Shown here piece by piece: positions 7,833-14,337 of a stretch of 15,598 bases of DNA (its first letter is position 1; each line of letters opens with the position of its first letter). The DNA is from an uncultured Eubacteriales bacterium (lineage in GTDB: Bacteria; Bacillota; Clostridia; Lachnospirales; Anaerotignaceae). The stretch is from positions 1-15,598 of the forward strand of contig CAUHBX010000002.1 in the NCBI GenBank assembly GCA_959604475.1, in the 5' to 3' direction. Under the pieces are notes generated by a model that was not told the origin of the DNA, made no database searches, and saw only the letters and a list, made by a program, of their open reading frames with translations. The position numbers and the translations under genes were made by a program.

Positions 7833-8228
7833 TATGCTTATCAAGGAGATATAGCTTTCTATTGTGCATATTCCTCTGAACCTAATTGCATGACAACTTG
7901 TTCTGATAAACTCTACTCTTGCTTATTTATCTCCCTTTACGTTAAGCTATGAGAAGCACAGCGAGATGTTATGATTCGGAAAAACTATATACCATTTCCT
8001 GATGGAGAAAAAGTTAAATCCAATGATAGCTTGCGATACACATTAATATTCTTAATGCCTTAAGCTGATAACGAAACCCCTTACTCCTTTCCTAATAACA
8101 AAAAGAGCACGTAATAGAGAGGGCCTCATGTATAAGCTGATAAAATATTGTGATAACACCTTTGATATAGAGATGGTAGGACTGCACGGGGCTCCCAATA
8201 GAACCTAATGGCTTAGATGATATTTTTT
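7833..8228. other. About 400 nt without a convincing gene
   Basis: AT-rich DNA between the orphan gene's promoter and the sigma-factor promoter. Only short open stretches exist. One is a 30-codon ATG ORF at 7971-8063 (plus, beginning MIRKNYIPFPDGEK, no good ribosome binding site). Another is a 50-codon stop-free frame at 8056-8208 (plus), within which an ATG at 8128 preceded by AGAGAGGG gives 26 codons (MYKLIKYCDNTFD...). The opposite strand is open over much of the same interval. TAAGCTGATAA is repeated at 8061-8071 and 8133-8143. The composition of these peptides is protein-like, so decayed coding or mobile-element DNA is possible, but no transposase or intron motif is recognisable. Confidence 0.5.
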
Positions 8229-8255
8229 TGAAACCTTTTTATTAATTTCTGTGTA
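8229..8255 (+). promoter_or_regulatory. Candidate ECF-type promoter, possible autoregulation
   Basis: TGAAACC (8229-8235) followed 15 bp after its AAC by TGTGTA (8250-8255) fits the general ECF pattern of an AAC-containing -35 and a short TGT/CGT-type -10. It lies about 50 nt before the ECF sigma gene, where autoregulated promoters of this class are usually found. The -10 motif is loose, and the AT-rich TATATATAG just after it could also be read by sigma-A. Confidence 0.4.
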
Positions 8256-8278
8256 TATATAGTTGAATTCAGAGAAAT

Positions 8279-8290
8279 AACGGCGCCGTT
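8279..8290. repeat. 12-bp perfect palindrome before the sigma-factor ribosome binding site
   Basis: AACGGCGCCGTT is fully self-complementary and stands out as GC-rich within AT-rich DNA. It ends 2 nt before the CGGAGG Shine-Dalgarno of the sigma gene. With no loop it is more likely a dimer binding site than a hairpin; function unknown. Confidence 0.45.
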
Positions 8291-8303
8291 TCGGAGGTAC
8301 GCA

Positions 8304-8849
8304 ATGAACGAGGAAAATATACTAAGGGGCCTTAAAAACCAGAGGCGCAGCTCATTGGAAAAGGCCATAGCCATATATTCACCCTATGTCAATGTTATAG
8401 TTTACAATATAATCGGCGGGGCCATGTCCAAAGAGGACATAGAGGAAGCCGTAGCCGACGTTTTCATATCGCTTTGGAATAACGCCGGATATATTAATGA
8501 GCAGAAGGGCAGCTTAAGAAGCTACATAGGCGCAATTGCCAGAAACAAGGCTAAAAACAAGCTTCGTGAGATAAGCATTCATGCCGAAATAAATGAAAAC
8601 ACTGTTTCCGACTGTAAAAGCCCGGAAAACGAGGTTGTGAAAAATGAGTTTGGCAGGATGCTGTACGAGTGCATAATGGCCCTTGGGGAGCCCGACAGCG
8701 AGATTATGCTGCGCTACTACTATAATAATGAGAAAATAAGGGAAATATCGCAGGCTATGGATATAAATATCTCCACAATCAAAACCAAGCTTAAGCGTGG
8801 AAGGCAAAGGCTTAAGCAGCTATTATCAGAAAAGGAGGGACGCTTATGA
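8304..8849 (+). CDS. ECF-family RNA polymerase sigma factor
   Basis: 181 residues with the two-domain ECF layout: sigma region 2 (about 20-88, with SKEDIEEAVADVFISLWNN as the region 2.2 core binding RNA polymerase) and region 4 (about 118-175), whose helix-turn-helix (IREISQAMDINISTIKTKL) reads the -35 element. Regions 1 and 3 are missing as expected. Start ATG at 8304 has CGGAGG 7 nt upstream. The stop overlaps the next start (ATGA at 8846-8849), coupling it to the putative membrane regulator. This arrangement is typical of clostridial sigma factors held at the membrane by a cognate regulator and released by envelope stress. The signal and regulon cannot be inferred beyond probable autoregulation. 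Confidence 0.93.
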   Translation: MNEENILRGLKNQRRSSLEKAIAIYSPYVNVIVYNIIGGAMSKEDIEEAVADVFISLWNNAGYINEQKGSLRSYIGAIARNKAKNKLREISIHAEINENTVSDCKSPENEVVKNEFGRMLYECIMALGEPDSEIMLRYYYNNEKIREISQAMDINISTIKTKLKRGRQRLKQLLSEKEGRL

Positions 8850-10153
8850 ACAGAAGGCTCAGAGGTCTTATAAAGGATTTGAAGCCGGATTATGTCGGAA
8901 ATATTTATGACATAGACAGCGCAGAAGTCAAAAAAATAGTCAATGATAAGCTTAATGCCGTCCCTTCGGAAAGGAAGGTATATATGAGACAGAAATTTTT
9001 AAAAAGCGCCGCTCTTGTGTGCGCTGTTATAGCTGCAACGGCTACATCGGTATTCGCGATGTCAAATATAGACCTGCTCAGGCAGTTTTTTGAAGGCGAC
9101 ACAAAAAAGCTGGAGCAGTATGTTGAAACGCCCAAACATTCGGTTTCAGATAATAACTACTGCGTCACTCTGGATAAGATAATCTCTACAGAGTACAGCG
9201 CAAAGGTGATTATCTCGGTCAGAGGCCTCAACAAAGCGGCCGCGGCGGAAATAGCTGATGGCAGGCTTGAGCTTATAAGGGACACATATGTTAACTATGT
9301 TGACAGCGGCGATGACCATTATATAGGCAGCTGGGGAGGCCGGGAGCTTACGGATTACAGGACAGAGGACACAAGCTTTTGGGAAATGTCAATCAGTGCG
9401 GAAAACTCCGTTTCAAAGGGTGAAAAGATAAGGCTGTGGTTTGATTTCCTTGATACGGAAAATAATTATATTGATTCGGAGCTGAAAACGGATATTGGCA
9501 CAGCCCGGTATACGCTTAAAGGCCAGCCGCACTGCCCTGCGTCGATATACCTTAACCCAATGGAGGCTATACTCTATAAAGCAGTCCCTGACAGCGAGGA
9601 GCCGGATATGTTTAATACAGGGGTTTATTTCAGAATGTCCGATGGAAATACAAAAACGTTCAACCAGCTTTTTGACGTAAGCACGATGTCCCTTGCAGAG
9701 GAACACGCTGGATATAATGTGTACTCATTTACTGGGGATGCCTACAAAATATTGGATTTGTCCCAGATTAAGTCGGTTATCCTAAACGGACTGGAATACA
9801 GCCTGGACAATGCTGAGCAATACATTCAGGCTGACGAGAGCGGACTATTGAAACCCTTTGGAATAGAGATGGAAACAGAGGGCAGCGAAAGGTATATTCC
9901 GTTAAAGGAGCTGCTGGAAGGGCTGCAGGCGGTCTATGAAGGTGAAAAATTCAGCTATAATGATAATCAGTATGAGATACGCCAAAACAGCGTTGTGAAA
10001 AACGGGGAAACCGTATATGAGAATGTCCTTAAGGATTTTAACGGAAAGCTGTTTATTAACATTAATTATACAGATGATATGCTGGGGATGAAGCTGTTTA
10101 TCGAGGACGGCCCAAAGCCTGTTGATAAAAGGAATACTATTGTTTTGCCTTAA
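8846..10153 (+). CDS. DUF4179-type membrane protein, presumed regulator of the ECF sigma factor
   Basis: 435 residues. About 50 cytoplasmic residues rich in charge, one membrane helix (about 51-71, FLKSAALVCAVIAATATSVFA), then a long extracytoplasmic part. The segment just after the membrane (SNIDLLRQFFEG) and the beta-rich domain that follows, about 90-230, resemble DUF4179 proteins, which sit next to ECF sigma genes in Clostridia. The remaining 200 residues look like a further sensory or ligand-binding domain. No zinc-binding HxxxCxxC anti-sigma motif is visible, so anti-sigma function is inferred from the 4-nt overlap with the sigma gene and the topology. A strong terminator follows the stop by 12 nt, so the operon is two genes only. 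Confidence 0.8.
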   Translation: MNRRLRGLIKDLKPDYVGNIYDIDSAEVKKIVNDKLNAVPSERKVYMRQKFLKSAALVCAVIAATATSVFAMSNIDLLRQFFEGDTKKLEQYVETPKHSVSDNNYCVTLDKIISTEYSAKVIISVRGLNKAAAAEIADGRLELIRDTYVNYVDSGDDHYIGSWGGRELTDYRTEDTSFWEMSISAENSVSKGEKIRLWFDFLDTENNYIDSELKTDIGTARYTLKGQPHCPASIYLNPMEAILYKAVPDSEEPDMFNTGVYFRMSDGNTKTFNQLFDVSTMSLAEEHAGYNVYSFTGDAYKILDLSQIKSVILNGLEYSLDNAEQYIQADESGLLKPFGIEMETEGSERYIPLKELLEGLQAVYEGEKFSYNDNQYEIRQNSVVKNGETVYENVLKDFNGKLFININYTDDMLGMKLFIEDGPKPVDKRNTIVLP

Positions 10154-10165
10154 TAAATCAAAACG

Positions 10166-10186
10166 CCGGAGAGCATTGCTCTCCGG
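10166..10186. terminator. Bidirectional intrinsic terminator
   Basis: CCGGAGAGC (10166-10174) and GCTCTCCGG (10178-10186) form a perfect 9-bp GC-rich stem around ATT. On the plus strand it is followed by TTTATTTTTAT; on the minus strand by CGTTTTGATTTATT. It ends both the sigma-factor operon and the convergent MFS exporter gene, whose stop codons lie 13 and 8 nt away. Confidence 0.92.
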
Positions 10187-10193
10187 TTTATTT

Positions 10194-11489
10194 TTATCTG
10201 ATGTTTTTATCTTCTAATGACCATATGTGTGAGTCGCTTCTGAAAATAAGGCAAGTTATAACACCTATAAATCCAAGTATAAACAGCAGCATTGCAGCTC
10301 CTGCCCCCTTTGCTGAGCCGAAGAGCGCTGTTAATACCGAGGCGGTTTTCTGGGAAGCCATAAACGGCTCAAACACGCCGTCAATCAGCGCTCCTCCAGC
10401 GGCATATCCAAGCGGTATGGTAAAAAACTGCAGTGTGTTTCTGGCTGAGTAAACCCTTCCCTGCATGGATATTGGAATATAGCTTCTTAAAAGCGCCTCC
10501 ATATTGGTATTCATAATGGGGATGCTTATCCAGCCCAGCACTGCGCCAGCACACCAAATGGGCAGGCCTTTTCCAAGGGACAGGATGAAGTTTTCCGTAC
10601 TCATCGCTAAAAGAAGCGTATTGCATATTACCCGAACGCGGCTCTTAGGCGGAGGAAGCATTGTTGCGGCTATACTTCCCAAAAGCATTGCCGCGCCCGA
10701 AAACGTAGTTATTATACCGTAGGCGTTTGCGTTTCCGACCTTTGGAGATAGCATAAGCGCAGGAAGCGCCGCGTTAAAAATTGAGGCTGTGAAGTTTATG
10801 GCCGCAAGGAATAATATTAAATCCAGTATTCCGCGGTTCCTTTTTAAATATTTCAGCCCAGACCCTGCCAGGCGCAAAACGCCTTCTGCTTTGTCCTGTA
10901 CGGCGGCCTTCGGTATTTTAATAAAAAACAGAAGGGCCAAAAACGCCGCTGCAAAGGTAGCCAGGTCAAAGGCTATAACAGTTTCAATGCTTGTAAGGTT
11001 TAAAAGCGCGGTGGCAGCCACCGGCGTCAATACTGTCGTCAGCGAGTTTGAAAATGTCCTCAGTCCGCTTATTTTCTGATAATGCTTTTTTGGCGCCAGC
11101 AGGCTCACCGATACATCGGAGGCCGGCTGCTGAAATGAATTCATAAGGCCGTTAAGCGCGTTAAGAATGTACAGATGCCATATTTCAAGCCTTCCGGTGC
11201 GAAGCAGCATAAGCACACAGAGTGTGCCAAGCGCCGCGAATGAATCGCTTATAAGCATAATGGCCTTTTTATTCCATCTGTCGCTGAGCGCACCTGCGAA
11301 TATGCTTGTAAGTACATAGGGCGCGTATGAGCATACTGACAGCAGCGCCGTCGTAAGAGCGGAGCCCCTGGCCTGATAGGACCATATAACAAGCGCGAAG
11401 TTTGTCATTGAGCTGCCTAACGCTGACAGCGATTGGGTAGACCATAAAAGTAAAAAGCTTTTAAGCTCTTTTAACGTATTATTTTTCAT
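10194..11489 (-). CDS. MFS drug-efflux-type transporter
   Basis: 431 residues, hydrophobic throughout, with about 12 predicted membrane helices: a proton-driven exporter of the Major Facilitator Superfamily. The N-terminus (LLLWSTQSLSALGSSMTNFALVIW) and motif A (GALSDRWNKKAIML, about 66-79) place it in the EntS/Mef-like branch that includes macrolide and siderophore exporters. The substrate cannot be read from sequence. ATG at 11489 has AAGGAG 10 nt upstream, but that site is buried in a hairpin, and the leader also carries a short ORF and alternative stems. Together these suggest inducible, ribosome-controlled expression. Base composition matches the core neighbours. It is transcribed toward the sigma-factor operon and shares its terminator, and diverges from the radical SAM gene. 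Confidence 0.9.
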   Translation of the reverse strand: MKNNTLKELKSFLLLWSTQSLSALGSSMTNFALVIWSYQARGSALTTALLSVCSYAPYVLTSIFAGALSDRWNKKAIMLISDSFAALGTLCVLMLLRTGRLEIWHLYILNALNGLMNSFQQPASDVSVSLLAPKKHYQKISGLRTFSNSLTTVLTPVAATALLNLTSIETVIAFDLATFAAAFLALLFFIKIPKAAVQDKAEGVLRLAGSGLKYLKRNRGILDLILFLAAINFTASIFNAALPALMLSPKVGNANAYGIITTFSGAAMLLGSIAATMLPPPKSRVRVICNTLLLAMSTENFILSLGKGLPIWCAGAVLGWISIPIMNTNMEALLRSYIPISMQGRVYSARNTLQFFTIPLGYAAGGALIDGVFEPFMASQKTASVLTALFGSAKGAGAAMLLFILGFIGVITCLIFRSDSHIWSLEDKNIR

Positions 11490-11494
11490 ATTGA

Positions 11495-11530
11495 CTTTGC
11501 TCCTTTATATTTTATTGTATAAAGGCAAAG
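11495..11530 (-). promoter_or_regulatory. Hairpin sequestering the MFS gene's Shine-Dalgarno
   Basis: In the transcript CUUUGC-CUUUAUA (from 11530 to 11518) pairs with UAUAAAG-GA-GCAAAG (11509 to 11495): 13 bp with one 2-nt bulge and an 8-nt loop. The 3' arm contains the AAGGAG of the exporter gene, and the stem ends 5 nt before the AUG. The 5' arm can alternatively close a small AGGC-UUU-GCCU hairpin (11523-11533), which would free the ribosome binding site. There is no U-run after the stem, so control would be at translation. Confidence 0.7.
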
Positions 11531-11537
11531 CCTGTTA

Positions 11538-11593
11538 GGGCGAATTTTATATCCGCTCTATGCAAATCGCCCGTTTCAGACCTTGCATAGAGC
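11538..11593 (-). promoter_or_regulatory. Two interleaved alternative hairpins in the MFS leader RNA
   Basis: Stem 1: GCTCTATGCAA (minus strand, 11593-11583) pairs perfectly over 11 bp with TTGCATAGAGC (11565-11555), 17-nt loop. Its 5' arm covers codons 8-11 of the leader ORF. Stem 2: GGGCGATTT-side bases (11572-11564) pair with AAATTCGCCC (11547-11538) over 9 bp with one bulged base. Each stem uses bases that lie in the loop of the other, so they are mutually exclusive or form a pseudoknot. A ribosome on the last leader codons would break stem 1 and favour stem 2. Confidence 0.65.
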
Positions 11594-11614
11594 CCCATCA
11601 ATGCACAGTTTCAT
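11576..11614 (-). CDS. 12-residue leader peptide upstream of the MFS exporter
   Basis: ATG at 11614 with a strong GAGGAG 8 nt upstream opens a 12-codon frame, MKLCIDGALCKV, ending in TGA. It lies about 28 nt into the predicted transcript and 86 nt before the exporter start. The strong ribosome binding site in a place with no other gene, and the overlap of its last codons with the 5' arm of an 11-bp stem, argue that it is translated as a regulatory leader, as upstream of inducible erm, mef and other resistance genes. The peptide does not match a stalling motif that I know. Confidence 0.6.
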   Translation of the reverse strand: MKLCIDGALCKV

Positions 11615-11648
11615 TTTTCTGTCTCCTCGTAAATATTTCAATAAATGA

Positions 11649-11677
11649 ATTTTACTACATTAGGGATACCATTTCAA
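11649..11677 (-). promoter_or_regulatory. Sigma-A promoter of the MFS leader and gene
   Basis: Minus strand TTGAAA (11672-11677), 17-bp spacer, TAAAAT (11649-11654); each box matches five of six consensus positions. Transcription would start near 11642, giving an untranslated leader of about 150 nt that contains the leader ORF and three hairpins. Confidence 0.75.
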
Positions 11678-11702
11678 CACTTATGCTAAAAAGTACGTGC
11701 AA

Positions 11703-11732
11703 TTGGGACTGATATAGGGTATCATATATAAT
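11703..11732 (+). promoter_or_regulatory. Sigma-A promoter of the radical SAM-RNase G operon
   Basis: TTGGGA (11703-11708), 18-bp spacer, perfect TATAAT (11727-11732). Its -35 is 26 bp from the divergent MFS promoter. The start of transcription would be near 11739, about 40 nt before the ATG, which has AGGAGG at 11767-11772. Confidence 0.65.
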
Positions 11733-11777
11733 GATTTACTATACGGCTGCTTGATTTATGCGGCATAGGAGGAAGCT

Positions 11778-13643
11778 ATGAGTAAAATTACCGTTCCCGA
11801 TGAAATACTGATGCAGGTTGAAAAGCCTGCCAGATATATAGGAAATGAACTGAACATGGTTAAGAAAAATATTGAGGATGTGGATATACGCTTCGCCTTC
11901 TGCTTCCCCGACGTCTATGAGGTCGGCATGTCATGCCTGGGGCTTCAGATACTGTATTTTTTCCTTAACCGCCGGGAAGATACCTACTGCGAGAGGACCT
12001 TCGCCCCATGGCCGGATATGGAGGAGGCTATGCGTAAAAACGGCATACCTCTGTATTCGCTTGAAACCTATACGCCCCTTAAGGAATTTGACTTTGTGGG
12101 CTTTACGCTTCAATATGAGATGTGCTATACAAACCTGATAAACATGCTGGATATGTCGGGGATACCCGTCTGTTCAAAGGACAGGACGGAGGACGACCCG
12201 ATTATATTATGCGGCGGCTCATGCGCCTATAACCCTGAACCGCTGGCGGAATTTGTGGACTTCTTTTACCTGGGCGAGGGGGAGGCCGAGTATGATAATA
12301 TTATGCAGATGTATAAGGAACATAGGAAGAACGGCGGCACAAGGGATGAGTTCCTCCATAAGCTTTTGGATGTTCCCGGTATGTATGTGCCTAAATACTA
12401 CGGCGTGGCCTACAAGGAAAATGGAGAGATTGCATCGTTTTGTCCCAATGACCCCAAGGCGCCTGAGAAAGTCAAAAAGGTAATAGTTACCGATATGGAC
12501 AAGGTTTATTACCCGCCAAAAATGATTGTGCCGTTAATTGAAACTGTGCATGATAGGGTAACGCTGGAGCTTTTCAGGGGCTGTATAAGGGGCTGCCGCT
12601 TCTGCCAGGCCGGATTTGTATACAGGCCTGTGAGGGAAAAGGAATATCAGACGCTGATTAAACAGGCACATTCGCTTATTGACGCTTCGGGAGACGACGA
12701 AATTTCACTCGTTTCGCTCAGTACAAGCGACTATACCTGCTTCCATGATTTGGCCAACGGCCTTTTGGATGATTTTTCTAAGGACCAGGTCAACCTGTCG
12801 CTGCCGTCGCTTCGTATCGACTCCTTTTCTCTGGACTTGATGGAGAAAATACAGGAGGTAAGAAAGAGCAGCCTTACCTTTGCGGCCGAGGCGGGGACTC
12901 AGAGGCTTAGAAACGTTATAAATAAGAACCTGACCGAGGAGGACATCCTAAAGGGCTGCGCCCTTGCCTTCTCCGGCTCATGGGAAAGGGTAAAGCTTTA
13001 TTTTATGATAGGCCTTCCTACGGAAACTGAGGAGGACTTAATCGGTATAGCAGACCTTTCGGCAAAGGTTGTGGACAAGTATTATGAGATAGAGAGGGAC
13101 AAAAAGCCCCGTCCGGTAACGGTTGTTGCAAGCAGCTCATGCTTTGTCCCCAAGCCGTTTACGCCGTTTCAGTGGGACGCCCAGGATACCTACCAGCAGT
13201 TTGGCGAAAAGGCGAGGCTTGTTAAATCCCATATTGCCAGAAAGCAGATTAAATACAACTACCATGACGCAAAGCTAAGCTCGCTTGAAGGCGTTATGGC
13301 AAGGGGCGACAGACGTGTTGGACAGGTGATTTACAGGGCATGGGAAAAGGGCTGCAGATTTGATTCGTGGTCGGAAATATTCGATTTTGGAAAATGGATG
13401 GAGGCCTTTGAGGAAACAGGGGTGGACCCTGCCTTTTACGCCAACAGGAAGAGAAGCTTTGATGAAATTTTGCCATGGGACCACATTTCAATAGGTGTGT
13501 CCAAGCAGTTTTTGATAAATGAGCGGAAAAAGGCCGAAATGGCCATAACAACGCCCAACTGCCGTGAGGAATGTTCTCACTGCGGAGCGGCGGCTTTCGG
13601 GGGAGGTGTGTGCTTTGAACCAGGAAAAGAAAATAAGATTTAA
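11778..13643 (+). CDS. B12-binding-domain radical SAM protein, TIGR03960-like
   Basis: 621 residues. The N-terminal part (to about 250) has the layout of the cobalamin-binding-like domain of this family, with YEVGMSCLGLQIL and a GGSCAYNPEPLAEFVDFFYLGEGE stretch. The radical SAM core follows, with the cluster-binding C269-x3-C273-x2-C276 (RGCIRGCRFC) and FYMIGLPTETEEDL-type strand motifs. Near the C-terminus lie C595, C599, C602 and C612 (NCREECSHCG...GVC), a second cysteine cluster. The substrate is not established for this family; conserved linkage to the next gene and to RNase G suggests RNA or ribosome biology, which is inference. First gene of its operon, with promoter and AGGAGG directly upstream; it overlaps the next gene by 29 nt. 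Confidence 0.92.
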   Translation: MSKITVPDEILMQVEKPARYIGNELNMVKKNIEDVDIRFAFCFPDVYEVGMSCLGLQILYFFLNRREDTYCERTFAPWPDMEEAMRKNGIPLYSLETYTPLKEFDFVGFTLQYEMCYTNLINMLDMSGIPVCSKDRTEDDPIILCGGSCAYNPEPLAEFVDFFYLGEGEAEYDNIMQMYKEHRKNGGTRDEFLHKLLDVPGMYVPKYYGVAYKENGEIASFCPNDPKAPEKVKKVIVTDMDKVYYPPKMIVPLIETVHDRVTLELFRGCIRGCRFCQAGFVYRPVREKEYQTLIKQAHSLIDASGDDEISLVSLSTSDYTCFHDLANGLLDDFSKDQVNLSLPSLRIDSFSLDLMEKIQEVRKSSLTFAAEAGTQRLRNVINKNLTEEDILKGCALAFSGSWERVKLYFMIGLPTETEEDLIGIADLSAKVVDKYYEIERDKKPRPVTVVASSSCFVPKPFTPFQWDAQDTYQQFGEKARLVKSHIARKQIKYNYHDAKLSSLEGVMARGDRRVGQVIYRAWEKGCRFDSWSEIFDFGKWMEAFEETGVDPAFYANRKRSFDEILPWDHISIGVSKQFLINERKKAEMAITTPNCREECSHCGAAAFGGGVCFEPGKENKI

Positions 13644-14337
13644 ATACAGGCTAAAGTACACAAAGGGGCCGGAAGTTCGTTTTGTAAGCCATTTGGACTT
13701 GATGAGGCTGTTTCAGAGGGCTGTCAGAAGGGCGGGACTTCCCATAGCCTACTCGCAGGGCTTTAACCCGCATCAGCTTATGTCCTTCGGCAACCCGCTT
13801 TCTCTGGGTATGACTAGCTCCGGGGAATACTGCGACCTGGAGTTTTATAAAGAAATGAACCCGGGTGAGATAGTGGACAGAATGAACTCGGTTATGAATG
13901 ACGGAATTGACATACTGCGCGCGGCAAGGCTTCCCCAGACGGCGCTTACAGCCATGGCTGACCTTGCGGCCTGTGAGTATGAGGCGTATCTTGACGAGAC
14001 GGTGACGCCCAAAATGGTATCGGATAATATAAGCGCTTTTCTGGGGCGCAGGGAAATTGTTGTAATGAAAAAGACCAAAAACAACTTCAAGGAAACAGAT
14101 ATACGTCCGGATATATTTGATATAGAGGACATTTCCGACGAGGAGGGAGCTAAAATCAGGCTGCTTCTTGCAGCGGGAAGCACCAGAAGCCTGAGGGCCG
14201 ACCTCACAGTCGAGACTTTTTATAGTTTCATTGGGACTGAGTTTAATAAATTTAAAATAAGATACAAAAGGACAGAAATGTATCGCCTCCTGGACGGAGC
14301 CTTTGTGCCCCTGGATAAGGAAGTGGAAATGAAATGA
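13615..14337 (+). CDS. TIGR03936/DUF2344 radical-SAM-associated protein
   Basis: 240 residues from the preferred start. The N-terminal block (VRFVSHLDLMRLFQRAVRRA, then GFNPHQLMSFGNPLSLGMTS) is the hallmark of the DUF2344 family, found beside or fused to TIGR03960-type radical SAM proteins and thought to work with them. I choose TTG at 13615 because GGAGGTG ends 6 nt before it. An ATG at 13564 in the same frame would add 17 residues, lacks a comparable ribosome binding site and would deepen the overlap with the radical SAM gene to 80 nt. It ends in an ATGA overlap with the RNase G gene. Biochemical role unknown. Confidence 0.9.
   Translation: MNQEKKIRFKYRLKYTKGPEVRFVSHLDLMRLFQRAVRRAGLPIAYSQGFNPHQLMSFGNPLSLGMTSSGEYCDLEFYKEMNPGEIVDRMNSVMNDGIDILRAARLPQTALTAMADLAACEYEAYLDETVTPKMVSDNISAFLGRREIVVMKKTKNNFKETDIRPDIFDIEDISDEEGAKIRLLLAAGSTRSLRADLTVETFYSFIGTEFNKFKIRYKRTEMYRLLDGAFVPLDKEVEMK

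Noticed and set aside
8128..8208. 26-codon ORF (MYKLIKYCDNTFD...) as a real small gene
   Set aside because: It has a passable AGAGAGGG, but the same frame stays open upstream of the ATG without a start, suggesting a fragment rather than a gene.
6559..8303. Intact insertion sequence or prophage fragment in the AT-rich stretch
   Set aside because: No transposase or integrase motif, no terminal inverted repeats and no matching target duplications could be found by eye.
11538..11593. Leader hairpins as intrinsic transcription terminators
   Set aside because: Neither stem is followed by a U-run on the minus strand, so transcription attenuation is less likely than translational control.
13564..13614. 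ATG at 13564 as start of the DUF2344 gene
   Set aside because: The codons encode the end of the radical SAM protein in another frame, no good ribosome binding site precedes it, and a TTG at 13615 has GGAGGTG at correct spacing.
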